A DNA stretch of 49,581 nucleotides from a bacterium (GTDB lineage: Bacteria; Sysuimicrobiota; Sysuimicrobiia; Sysuimicrobiales; Segetimicrobiaceae): the NCBI GenBank assembly GCA_035295165.1, contig DATGJN010000016.1, positions 1-49,581 on the forward strand, written 5' to 3'. Each line of letters begins with the position of its first letter. Position 1 is the stretch's first letter. A program made the translations under genes and the position numbers. Of this stretch, positions 24,801-31,550 are shown piece by piece. Below the pieces are notes generated by a model that worked only from the letters and a program-made list of their open reading frames with translations, was not told the origin of the DNA and made no database searches.

Positions 24801-26279
24801 CAGGGCAATCCGCGGGCCCGCGTGGCGGTGAAGCTCGTCAGCGAGGCGGGCGTCGGCACGATCGCCGCGGGCGTAGCCAAGGCGTACGCGGACACGGTGC
24901 ACATCGCCGGCGCGGACGGCGGCACCGGTGCGTCGCCGCTGGACTCGATCAAGAACGCGGGGGTGCCGTGGGAGCTCGGGCTCGCGGAGACCCAGCAGAC
25001 GCTCGTCCGCAACAACCTCCGCGGCCGGGTGAAGATCCGGGTCGACGGGGGATTGAAAGTGGCGCGCGACGTGCTGATCGCGGCGCTGCTGGGGGGCGAG
25101 GAGTTCGGATTTGCGAGCGCGGCGGTCGTCGCACTCGGGTGCGTGATGGCCCGCCAGTGCCACCTCAACACGTGCCCCGTCGGGATCGCCACCCAGCGGG
25201 ATGATCTGCGGGCTAAATTCCCCGGGACGCCGGAGCGCGTGGTCCACTTCTTCCTCGCGATCGCCGAGGACCTCCGCCGGTTGCTCGCCCAACTCGGCGC
25301 GCGGGGCGTGGACGAGATCGTCGGCCGTCAGGACATGCTGCGGGTGCGGTCGGACATTCCCGTGCCTCGCGCCCGCCGGCTCGCGCTCGACGCGCTGCTC
25401 GCCGATCCGGATCCGTCGGGCACACGTGTCCGGCGCCACCAGCAGGAGCGGAACGACCGGCCGGGCGAGCCGTACGACGACGCGATTTTGATCCAGATCG
25501 GGGAGGATCTGGCCGCGGGCCAGCGCGTGGACCGGACGTTTGAGATCCGCAACGTGCACCGGACCGCCGGCGCCCGCATCGCGTCGGCGATCGCGCGCCG
25601 CCACGGGGACGCGGGGCTTCCGGACGAGACCATCACGCTGCGGTTCGTGGGGAGCGCCGGCCAGTCGTTCGGGGCGTGGTGCGTGGGCGGGATGCGGCTC
25701 GCGCTCTACGGCGAGGCGAACGACTACGTCGGCAAGGGAATGGCCGGGGGAGAGATCGCGATCCGTCCGCCCGGCGTGCTGCTCGCGCGATCCCACCGGC
25801 ACGTGATCATGGGGAACACCGTGCTCTATGGAGCGACCGGAGGCCGCCTGTTCGCCGCCGGCCGGGCCGGCGAGCGGTTCGCGGTCCGCAACAGCGGGAC
25901 CGTCGCGGTGGTCGAGGGCGTCGGAGATCACGCCTGTGAGTACATGACCGGCGGCGTCGTCGTGGTGTTGGGGGAAACCGGACGCAACTTCGGCGCCGGG
26001 ATGACCGGTGGCTGCGCGTACGTCCTCGACGAGCGCGGAACGCTCGAGCACCGCCACAACCCCGGTCTCGTCGGCCTTGCGCGCGTGTCCGACCCGGACG
26101 ACGTGCGGACGCTGCGCCGATGGGTCGAGGCACACCGGCATGCGACCGGCAGCGAGCGCGCCCGCGAGGTACTCGAGGACTGGGACCGATGGCTGCCGCT
26201 GTTTTGGAAGGTCGCGCCGCGGGCCCTTCCCACAGCGGACGTGGTCGCGACCCCGGTGCCCTCGCCGGAACGGGCGTAG
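21822..26279 (+). CDS. gltB: Glutamate synthase large subunit
   Basis: A 1485-residue GOGAT large chain, near the usual 1500. It makes two glutamates from glutamine and 2-oxoglutarate. The N-terminal glutaminase domain begins SGLYDRRFEHDACGVGF; Cys14 becomes the N-terminal nucleophile after a 13-residue propeptide is removed. The central and FMN domains span roughly residues 450-1190, with SSSGEGGEDPDRF, KPGEGGQIPG and GADGGTGASPLDSIKNAG. The 3Fe-4S cluster cysteines are in LGCVMARQCHLNTCPVG (C-x5-C-x4-C). The C-terminal domain has the repeated Gly pattern of the GXGXG helix (GNTVLYGATGGRLFAAGRAG). The start at 21822 fits the propeptide; an upstream in-frame ATG at 21759 lies inside the terminator and is rejected. 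No gltD small subunit follows. Confidence 0.96.
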   Translation: MSGLYDRRFEHDACGVGFVATTGGRSHAPLAHALDALANLAHRGAVSADGKTGDGAGVLTQIPHRLLAPDLQRLSVRVPRHSDLGLAMVFLPRDNRTRGRARAIVEDAITREGLVFFGWRQVPVASAALGRDALLTRPEIEQALVGRPDPLGADEFERTLYLARKVIERRLLEERIAECSVPSCSHRTVVYKGLCVAPQLPRFYADLRDPAFETALALFHQRYSTNTFPSWPLAQPFRLLAHNGEINTLWGNVNWTRAREAHLRSPFWRERMRDLTPVIQADGSDSAMLDNVLELLVQSGRDPLHAMMTLVPEASEGATEMAPELRAFYEFHAGLSEPWDGPAALAFSDGRVAAAALDRNGLRPARYMITEDGLVVVASEAGVLDLDPSRIVEKGRLGPGRVIAVDTVAGRILNDETIKREVAGRRPYAAWLAAGRTRVPSDTAPPAVDSPSLARRLVAFGYSDEEFKRIHTPMFMEAKDPVGSMGDDTPLAVLSSRPRLLYAYLKQRFAQVTNPPIDSLRERLVMSLVTLLGARGNLLEEAPEHARLVELRSPVITAVELGSLASLPEETLRVRTLSARFAAAGGADGLERALVQLCDEAAYQVEEGATLLVISDRGIDAAHAPIPMVLAVGAVHQSLIRRGRRMRVSLVAETGEARDVHHTAVLIGYGASAVCPYLAHEMIVEEARRAGADPAAWLANHRKAIEAGLLKIMSKMGISTVSSYHGAQIFEAVGLDTALVEFALTGTPSRLGGIGLAEISEDVLLRHRRAFGDDGVPALDDPGLFRFRKDGEYHAFHPNVLRTLHRLALQGGDEEYLAYAWEVTHRPPTALRDLLEFHGGAPIPVEGVEPAAEIARRFVVSSMSHGSLSKEAHETLAIAMNRLGAKSSSGEGGEDPDRFVRRPNGDWPNSAVKQVASGRFGVTASYLNAAQELEIKMAQGSKPGEGGQIPGAKVSAEIARIRHTQPGIALISPPPHHDIYSIEDLAQLIYDLKQGNPRARVAVKLVSEAGVGTIAAGVAKAYADTVHIAGADGGTGASPLDSIKNAGVPWELGLAETQQTLVRNNLRGRVKIRVDGGLKVARDVLIAALLGGEEFGFASAAVVALGCVMARQCHLNTCPVGIATQRDDLRAKFPGTPERVVHFFLAIAEDLRRLLAQLGARGVDEIVGRQDMLRVRSDIPVPRARRLALDALLADPDPSGTRVRRHQQERNDRPGEPYDDAILIQIGEDLAAGQRVDRTFEIRNVHRTAGARIASAIARRHGDAGLPDETITLRFVGSAGQSFGAWCVGGMRLALYGEANDYVGKGMAGGEIAIRPPGVLLARSHRHVIMGNTVLYGATGGRLFAAGRAGERFAVRNSGTVAVVEGVGDHACEYMTGGVVVVLGETGRNFGAGMTGGCAYVLDERGTLEHRHNPGLVGLARVSDPDDVRTLRRWVEAHRHATGSERAREVLEDWDRWLPLFWKVAPRALPTADVVATPVPSPERA

Positions 26280-26322
26280 GCGCGGCCCGCCCGGGGCCGT
26301 TCGCAGCCGCGCCGCCACGCTG

Positions 26323-26331
26323 TGTTACAAT
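26323..26331 (+). promoter_or_regulatory. Extended -10 promoter
   Basis: TGTTACAAT, a TGn extension followed by TACAAT (5 of 6), lies 41 bp before the nucleotidyltransferase/HEPN gene and 44 bp after gltB. No convincing -35 precedes it, as is usual for extended -10 promoters. Confidence 0.45.
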
Positions 26332-26371
26332 GGGGCGTGGTGCAGCCCGAACGGCGAGGGAGTCTGTCGTC

Positions 26372-27274
26372 GTGACCGCGTTCGATCACCTGACAGGGTT
26401 CTTCCGCGGAGAACAGGAGATCGCGGCGGCGTACCTGTACGGACAGCCGGCCGTCAGCCGCACGTGGCCCGATTCGGACATCGAGGTCGGGATCCTGTTC
26501 CGCGAGGGCCTGGGGAGCGACGCGATCACCGAGTACCTCGAAGGGATCGGCAGCAGTTCGCCCCTGGGAGACGCGCCGGGCGTGCTGATGCCCTTTGCCC
26601 TGAACCTGCACGTGCTTCCGGTCGTGTACGAGGTCCTCACCTGGGGCTCGCTGCTCGCGGACAACGACCCCGCCGCCCGCGAGACGTTCGTGCGACAGAC
26701 GACCGAGCGGTTGGCGCAGGAACGTCCGAGGCTCCTGGAAGAGGCGCACGAGACGATTCTCAAGGCCCGGGCGTTCGGCCTTCCGTCGACCGACGACGCG
26801 GTCCGCACCGCCTCGCAACCAGCGCGCTCGCTGGATCCCGTGCGCATCGGGTGGCGTCTCGCCCGCGTGCTCACGTCGGTGCCGATTCTCGAGATGTTCA
26901 CCCGGGATATCGAGGCCGTGGCGCAGGACGCGGAGCGGGTCGGCCAGATCATCGGCGTGTTCAGCAACGCAAGCGGCGCCGCGACCGGGATCGCGAAGGC
27001 CATGCTCACCACGCTCGGCATCGCCCGCCCCCCCCGCCGGTGGGAGGTGTTCCTGCCGCTTGCGGACGCGGGCGTGATTCCGATGGAGCTCGCGCTCCAC
27101 CTCGCCGCGATGGTCGAGACCCGGTGGACGCTGCTCACGGGTAGCGGGATCATGTCCCCCGAACGCGTGATTACGCTGATCCGCGGCTACCTCCCGCCCA
27201 TCATCACGTTCGCGCGACGGGCGTCGTGGACGACCGAACTCCCTGGGTTCACGACGACGCAGCGGCTGCACTGA
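26372..27274 (+). CDS. Fused MNT nucleotidyltransferase/HEPN (HepT-like) protein, degenerate
   Basis: A 300-residue protein that looks like MntA and HepT joined in one chain. Residues about 5-110 resemble a minimal nucleotidyltransferase: YLYGQPAVSRTWPDSDIEVG, but the G-S motif is Gly24-Gln25, the carboxylates read Asp36 and Glu38, and the third Asp is not evident. Residues about 175-290 match DUF86/HepT, including PRRWEVFLPLADAGVIPMEL and a later helix. The HEPN RNase motif (R-N-x3-H-x-Y) is replaced by Arg251-Trp-Thr-Leu-Leu-Thr256-Gly, without His or Tyr. Both active sites therefore look lost. The start is GTG at 26372 behind GAGGGAG. It stands alone with its own promoter. Confidence 0.72.
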   Translation: MTAFDHLTGFFRGEQEIAAAYLYGQPAVSRTWPDSDIEVGILFREGLGSDAITEYLEGIGSSSPLGDAPGVLMPFALNLHVLPVVYEVLTWGSLLADNDPAARETFVRQTTERLAQERPRLLEEAHETILKARAFGLPSTDDAVRTASQPARSLDPVRIGWRLARVLTSVPILEMFTRDIEAVAQDAERVGQIIGVFSNASGAATGIAKAMLTTLGIARPPRRWEVFLPLADAGVIPMELALHLAAMVETRWTLLTGSGIMSPERVITLIRGYLPPIITFARRASWTTELPGFTTTQRLH

Positions 27275-27410
27275 CGATCCGGACGTGTGTCCGCCGCACG
27301 CACCGCCCCGAACGCTCGCGCGTAGGCCAGTCGAGAACGCTGTTCCGCTCACGTCTGTGGGCCGGGTCCCCCTGTCCACAGGGGTAGGCACGGTAGGGTA
27401 GAGGTCGGCC

Positions 27411-29060
27411 GTGACGGAGACACCGGGACAGCCTCTCGACCCGCCGCCCACCGCGTCGGACGCCGGCCCGGTGCTTGCCGGGCGTTTCGCGCTCGGGAAG
27501 CCGCTCGGCAGCGGCGGCATGGCGACGGTGTACCAGGCGTGGGATCAGGCACGGGGGGTGGCGTGCGCGGTCAAGGTGCTCTCCGATTCTCTCTCGCGCG
27601 ACGAGGAGTTCCGCACGCGATTCAGCCGCGAGGCCGAGGCGGTGATGAGCCTGGCCCATGAGCGGATTGTCGTGGTCTACGGATATGGCGACGACGGGCC
27701 GCGTCAGTACATCGCCATGGAGTACGTGCCCGGCGGCACCGTGCGGGAGATGCTCGTGCGCCGCGGTCCGCTCCCGGAGGCGGAGGCGCTCCGGATCGCC
27801 GCCGAAGTCGCCGACGCGCTCGCGTATGCTCACGGGCGCGGCTTCGTCCACCGGGACGTGAAACCACACAACATTCTGCTCACCGCGGACGGGCACGTCA
27901 AGGTCGCGGACTTCGGCATCGCCCGCACGCTCGACGGCACGAAGCTCACGCGCACCGGCAGTCTCGTGGGGTCGGCCCACTACATCGCGCCCGAACAGGC
28001 TCGGGGCGACCCCGCCGGCCCGGCGGCGGATCAGTATGCGCTTGGGGTGGTGCTGTTCGAGTTGCTCGCCGGCCGCGTCCCCTTCGACGGTGCGGCGCCC
28101 GTCGCGGTCGCGCTTCGGCACCTACACGACCCCGTCCCCGACCTGGCCGCGATTCGACCCGGCGTCTCCCCGGCAACGCTGGCGATCGTTTGCCGGCTGC
28201 TGGCGAAGTCGCCGGAGGACCGATATCCGTCTGCCGAGGCCGCGGCCGAGGCCCTGCGGACGGCGTCCGACGGGGGCGCCACGGCCGTCCTGCCCGCGTC
28301 GCGCGACGCGGAGGGCTCCGCGGGCGATGCGAGCTCCACGGCGCGGGTTGCGACCGCGCCGCCGTCGAACGAGACGATCCAGTTGCCGCCGCCCGCCGAG
28401 GCTCGGCCAGTGCACTCGGCCCTGACGGACACCGCGGTCCGGGCCGAGGCGGCGCAGGAGGCGCGGCGCGCCGCCGCACGGCGGCGCGTCGGGACGGCGG
28501 TGGTGTGGATGCGGGCGGCGGTCATTGTCCTCGCCGCCGCCGGCGCTATCGCGCTGGCCACCACCGGCTATCGAGGCGCGTGGCTCGCGGCCCACGCGAC
28601 CGTGCCCGCGTTGATCGGGCGCACCGTGCAGGACGCGGCGCGCGAAGTGGTCCCGCTGCAGCTCGGCGTGATCGTGACGGCGCAGCGCCAGGACGCGCAC
28701 CTGCCGGTTGGCGTGATCGTCGCGCAGGATCCTCCCGCCGGGCGCGAGGTCCTTAAGGGCGTGGTGCTTCAGCTGACAGTCAGCCAGGGATCAGGGATCG
28801 TGCCGGATCTGAACGGGCTCCCCGTGTCCGGGGCGGCGCGCTTGCTGGAAGGAGCCGGGCTCCGGCTGGGCGCGGTGAGCTACACGCGCGATGATCAATT
28901 TGCTGCCGGCGATGTGATCCACCAGTTCCAGTCTGCCGGCACGCACCTCGACCCCAACGGTGCGGTGGACGTGCTCGTGAGTGCCGGCGCACCCCAAACG
29001 GGTCCGAACACGCCGCCCGGGGTGCCGACGTTGGAAACCGGCAGCAACGACAATAAGTAA
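27411..29060 (+). CDS. PASTA-domain Ser/Thr protein kinase
   Basis: A 549-residue membrane kinase of the PknB/PrkC class. The kinase domain (about 25-290) has the Gly loop GSGGMATVY, Lys55 in CAVKVL, HRDVKPHN (Asp149), VADFGIAR (Asp167) and an activation segment with TRTGSLVGSAHYIAPEQ. A Pro/Ala/Thr-rich linker follows, then one transmembrane helix at about 366-386 (WMRAAVIVLAAAGAIALATT) and two extracellular PASTA repeats (VPALIGRTVQDAAREV and VPDLNGLPVSGAARLLE begin them) that sense peptidoglycan fragments. The start is GTG at 27411 with only a weak GAGG upstream. It leads a tight operon with an NFU_N protein and a zincin. No PP2C phosphatase is adjacent. Confidence 0.92.
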   Translation: MTETPGQPLDPPPTASDAGPVLAGRFALGKPLGSGGMATVYQAWDQARGVACAVKVLSDSLSRDEEFRTRFSREAEAVMSLAHERIVVVYGYGDDGPRQYIAMEYVPGGTVREMLVRRGPLPEAEALRIAAEVADALAYAHGRGFVHRDVKPHNILLTADGHVKVADFGIARTLDGTKLTRTGSLVGSAHYIAPEQARGDPAGPAADQYALGVVLFELLAGRVPFDGAAPVAVALRHLHDPVPDLAAIRPGVSPATLAIVCRLLAKSPEDRYPSAEAAAEALRTASDGGATAVLPASRDAEGSAGDASSTARVATAPPSNETIQLPPPAEARPVHSALTDTAVRAEAAQEARRAAARRRVGTAVVWMRAAVIVLAAAGAIALATTGYRGAWLAAHATVPALIGRTVQDAAREVVPLQLGVIVTAQRQDAHLPVGVIVAQDPPAGREVLKGVVLQLTVSQGSGIVPDLNGLPVSGAARLLEGAGLRLGAVSYTRDDQFAAGDVIHQFQSAGTHLDPNGAVDVLVSAGAPQTGPNTPPGVPTLETGSNDNK

Positions 29061-29077
29061 TTGAACGGGAGGGAAAC

Positions 29078-29356
29078 GTGCCCCCAGCGCTCACAGTGAT
29101 CGTACAACCGACCCCGAACGTCAACGCCTTGAAGTTCGTGGTCAACAGGCGGATGACCGAGGGCCGCAGCCAGACCTTTACCGAGGCAGGCTCCGCCGCG
29201 TCTCCGCTTGCCCGGGACCTGCTCGGCATCGCAGGCATCCGCCAAGTGTTCTTTCTCAACGACTTCATCACGATCACACGTGCAGAGGGTGTTGACTGGG
29301 ACGCCGTGGTGCCGCCGGCGGAGGAACTGATCCGTCGACATCTCGCCGAGGCGTAG
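29078..29356 (+). CDS. NFU N-terminal domain protein
   Basis: A 92-residue protein consisting only of the Nfu/NifU N-terminal domain: TPNVNALKFVVNRRMTEG, SPLARDLLGIAGIRQVFFLNDFITIT. In Nfu scaffolds this domain precedes a CxxC-bearing cluster domain, which is absent here, and the protein has no cysteine at all. It therefore cannot hold a cluster itself; a chaperone-like or docking role in Fe-S delivery is an inference, supported loosely by the suf operon 2 kb away. The start is GTG at 29078 with GGGAGGG upstream, 17 bp after the kinase. Confidence 0.85.
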   Translation: MPPALTVIVQPTPNVNALKFVVNRRMTEGRSQTFTEAGSAASPLARDLLGIAGIRQVFFLNDFITITRAEGVDWDAVVPPAEELIRRHLAEA

Positions 29357-29377
29357 CGGGGCCGAGGAGGGACGCCG

Positions 29378-29746
29378 CTGCGCAGGGCCGCGTTTGAACG
29401 GCTGGTCCGGCGTGCGCTGGACGGGCTGCCGCCAGCGTTTGCGGAGCGCCTTCCGAACGTCGCCGTGCTCGTCGAGGCCCGCCCGTCCGCCGACGTCGCC
29501 AAGGAGTTAGGCGGAGACATCCTCGGCCTGTATCACGGGGCCAACGAACTCGAGCGATCCCCGTTCGCGCCGTATGAGTTGCCCGAGGTCATCATCATCT
29601 ATCAGGACAACATCGAGGCGATCTGCCGTACCGACGCAGAGGTGATCGAAGAGGTCCGGCTGACGGTGATTCACGAGGTCGGGCACCACTTTGGGTTGAC
29701 CGACGCGGAAATGGAGGCGTGGGAGCAGGGATCTGGCGGCAAGTGA
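29378..29746 (+). CDS. Small zincin metalloprotease, CTG start
   Basis: A 122-residue minimal zincin. The signature HEVGHHFGL (His99, Glu100, His103) binds zinc, preceded by the family block PEVIIIYQDNIE. The conserved N-terminus FERLVRRALDGLPPAFAERLPNVAVLVE is encoded upstream of the first ordinary start (GTG at 29465). In this frame, between the preceding stop at 29354-29356 and that GTG, there is no ATG, GTG or TTG, but a CTG at 29378 lies seven bases after a strong GAGGAGG. I therefore assign CTG as the start. It follows the NFU_N gene by 21 bp. Function of the family is poorly known. Confidence 0.8.
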   Translation: MRRAAFERLVRRALDGLPPAFAERLPNVAVLVEARPSADVAKELGGDILGLYHGANELERSPFAPYELPEVIIIYQDNIEAICRTDAEVIEEVRLTVIHEVGHHFGLTDAEMEAWEQGSGGK

Positions 29747-29833
29747 TCCCGCCGGCCCCGGCGTGATCAAGTGTCCGTTGCGATTCAATTTCGTCCAAGT
29801 GGGACGCGCGGTCATGCGGGCCGTCATTTCTGT

Positions 29834-29866
29834 ACGGGATCATTACCTAACGTGATCCCGTTTTGT
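29834..29866 (+). terminator. Intrinsic terminator after the kinase operon
   Basis: A 9-bp perfect stem (29834-29842 with 29853-29861), a 10-base loop, then TTTGTATT. It lies 87 bp after the zincin stop and ends the kinase-NFU_N-zincin transcript. The rest of 29747-29972 shows no gene I can support. Confidence 0.75.
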
Positions 29867-29972
29867 ATTGCGGTGCTTGACTCAGACCGTGAAGCATGGC
29901 AGATCGGTCGATGGATCGTCACGGGGACGCATCTCGCATTCCCCGTCGTGCGTAGACTACGCGGTCGCTCGA

Positions 29973-30001
29973 TTGACAATGTCATAGGTGAATCCTATAC
30001 T
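29973..30001 (+). promoter_or_regulatory. Strong sigma-A type promoter of tetR
   Basis: TTGACA, exactly 17 bases, TATACT: 6 of 6 and 5 of 6 matches. It lies 41 bp before the tetR ATG and is one of the best promoters in the window. Confidence 0.85.
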
Positions 30002-30009
30002 GGCCGTGG

Positions 30010-30029
30010 AAGACTGACCAGTCAGTCTT
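30010..30029. promoter_or_regulatory. Palindromic operator at tetR start point
   Basis: Perfect 9-base arms, AAGACTGAC and GTCAGTCTT, separated by CA. It begins 8 bases after the -10 hexamer, covering the expected transcription start, and lies just before the tetR gene. Autorepression by the TetR protein is the natural reading. Confidence 0.75.
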
Positions 30030-30041
30030 AAGGGGGGTCGG

Positions 30042-30674
30042 ATGGCGACCGCGATAGACCGGTTGGGAAGACTCTCACAACGTGAGGAAACCCGCCGTAA
30101 GATTCTTGCATCCGCCGCGCAAGTGTTCTCCGAGAAGGGCTTCTATCGATCCGTGGTCGACGACATTGTGAAGGCATCGGGCACGTCAAAGGGCGCCGTC
30201 TACTTCTACTTCGACAGCAAGGAACAGATCTTCATGTCCCTGGTCGAGGACTATGCCGCGACGGTGGCCCAGGAGTTGCAGATTGCGGTTCAGCAGAGCC
30301 GGGGCCTCGTGGCCCAGGTGGAGGCGACGGTGGCAACGCTCGTCCGAAACTTCCAGGCGCACCGCGAACTGGCCAAGATCGTCCTGATCGATTGGCCGGC
30401 GGCCGGTGCCGACTTTCAGGGCAAGCGGATCGCGTTGAAGGCGATGTTGGTGGAAGTGCTGCGCGGCTACCTGGACCGTGCCGTTCAGGACGGTAAGATC
30501 CCCGCGCAGGACACGGAGATGGCGGCGTACGTGTGGATCGGTGCCGTGGGAGAGCTCGTCGCCCGCTGGCTGAACACCGGCAAGCCCAATCCTCTTGAGG
30601 AGATCCTCGCTCCGCTGACACGCCTGCTGCTGTCCAGCGTCGGGTTGACCGCCTCGCCCGCGGCAGCGCGCTAG
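30042..30674 (+). CDS. TetR-family transcriptional regulator
   Basis: A 210-residue regulator. Residues about 16-62 are the TetR DNA-binding domain: TRRKILASAAQVFSEKGF, then VDDIVKASGTSKGAVYFYFDSKEQIF, with the recognition helix in GTSKGAVYFYF. The C-terminal part is helical and resembles the FadR/AcrR ligand domains of the YsiA type. The start is ATG at 30042 behind a GGGGGG stretch. A palindrome on its own promoter suggests autoregulation. pyrE begins six bases after its stop, so both are probably one transcript. Ligand unknown. Confidence 0.9.
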   Translation: MATAIDRLGRLSQREETRRKILASAAQVFSEKGFYRSVVDDIVKASGTSKGAVYFYFDSKEQIFMSLVEDYAATVAQELQIAVQQSRGLVAQVEATVATLVRNFQAHRELAKIVLIDWPAAGADFQGKRIALKAMLVEVLRGYLDRAVQDGKIPAQDTEMAAYVWIGAVGELVARWLNTGKPNPLEEILAPLTRLLLSSVGLTASPAAAR

Positions 30675-30679
30675 CACGC

Positions 30680-31276
30680 GTGGATCGCGTTCCCGAACAT
30701 CTCGTGCCCGAGCTGCGCGCTCGCACCTGGGCGCGCATCGTGCGTGCGGCGTTTCTCCGCGGCACATTCACGCTCAGTTCCGGCCGGCAGAGCACCTACT
30801 ACATCGACAAGTATTTGTTCGAGACCGACCCCGCCGTGCTTCGCGACGTCGGGCGTCTGCTGGCCCATGCGCTCCCGGCCGAGACGACCCGGCTCGTTGG
30901 ACCGGCGCTCGGAGGGGTGCCGCTCGCAACGGCGGTCGCCCTCGAAACCGGGCTGCCGTTTGCGATCGTTCGGCCGGAGGCCAAGGGGTACGGGACGGCG
31001 CGGTCGGTCGAGGGCCGGCTCGAGTCGGGCGATCGGGTCGTTGTCATCGAGGATGTCGTTACGACCGGCGGCCAGGCGATTCGCGCTGCGCGCGCCGTCC
31101 AGGCTTCCGGTGCCGAGGTGTTGTTGGTCTTGGCGGTCGTGGACCGTCACGAAGGGGGACGGGACGAGATTGCCGCGGCGGGGTACCGCTTCCAGGCCCT
31201 CTATGATCTCCACGAGTGGTCGAGCGACGGCGCCCGCTTGGACCGGCGCCCCGCCGGTCCAAGCGAGGGCGGGTGA
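30680..31276 (+). CDS. pyrE: Orotate phosphoribosyltransferase
   Basis: A 198-residue type I phosphoribosyltransferase that joins orotate to PRPP to give OMP in pyrimidine synthesis. Motifs: FTLSSGRQSTYYIDKY near the N-terminus, GPALGGVPLATAVA and the PRPP loop VVVIEDVVTTGGQAIRAA. The start is GTG at 30680. No ribosome binding site of its own is visible, and the gap to tetR is five bases, so translation is likely coupled. The last about 15 residues are coded by a GC-rich perfect hairpin. Other pyr genes are absent from the window. Confidence 0.9.
   Translation: MDRVPEHLVPELRARTWARIVRAAFLRGTFTLSSGRQSTYYIDKYLFETDPAVLRDVGRLLAHALPAETTRLVGPALGGVPLATAVALETGLPFAIVRPEAKGYGTARSVEGRLESGDRVVVIEDVVTTGGQAIRAARAVQASGAEVLLVLAVVDRHEGGRDEIAAAGYRFQALYDLHEWSSDGARLDRRPAGPSEGG
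31236..31264. repeat. 13-bp perfect hairpin at the pyrE 3' end
   Basis: Arms 31236-31248 and 31252-31264 with a 3-base loop, within the last codons of pyrE. No T-run follows, so it may act as an RNA-stabilising or weak terminating structure. The 274 bp after pyrE hold only the suf promoter region. Confidence 0.55.
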
Positions 31277-31417
31277 CGCCAATCTTCTGAAGACGCCGCA
31301 ATGCGCCCCTGCGCCTGGCTCTGGGTCTGACCGACGCCACTGTCGAGCGATTGCATCGTCAGGTCGCAAGACACACCGCTGCCGCGTTGCCGACGGACGG
31401 ATCGATTAAGGATGCAA

Positions 31418-31447
31418 TTGACAGCGAAAACTTTCGGTGTCTATACT
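31418..31447 (+). promoter_or_regulatory. Promoter of suf operon
   Basis: TTGACA at 31418-31423, an 18-base spacer and TATACT at 31442-31447. It is 104 bp before sufC and has the same hexamers as the tetR promoter. Confidence 0.75.
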
Positions 31448-31454
31448 GAAACAT

Positions 31455-31467
31455 GACTAGTTTAGTC
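31455..31467. promoter_or_regulatory. Palindrome at suf start point, candidate operator
   Basis: GACTA-GTT-TAGTC, 7 bases after the -10 hexamer. Position over the transcription start is that of a repressor site. Fe-S operons are often controlled by IscR/SufR-type proteins; no such gene is in the window. The half site GACT is shared with the tetR operator, but the spacing differs. Confidence 0.5.
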
Positions 31468-31550
31468 GAGAATCTCTGGCTCTAGGTCGGGCCCCCAGCG
31501 ACTGGTTAACCCCGCGGTGGGCGCGCGCGACAGCCGCGACGGAGGGATGA

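Noticed and set aside
23319-26318. A 999-codon open frame on the minus strand opposite gltB, and similar long antisense frames opposite sufB/sufD (32403-35120) and the S9 peptidase (3379-5421)
   Set aside because: Their products are low-complexity, rich in Arg, His, Asp and Val, and mirror the codon bias of strongly recognisable genes on the other strand. High GC keeps such frames open.
27369-27384. CCCCTGT-CC-ACAGGGG palindrome before the PASTA kinase
   Set aside because: A two-base loop and no nearby -10 or -35 make it neither a good hairpin nor a placed operator; it may be chance in GC-rich DNA.
29771-30031. A possible 86-residue small gene before tetR
   Set aside because: It spans a clear intrinsic terminator and the tetR promoter, has no ribosome binding site and no recognisable composition.
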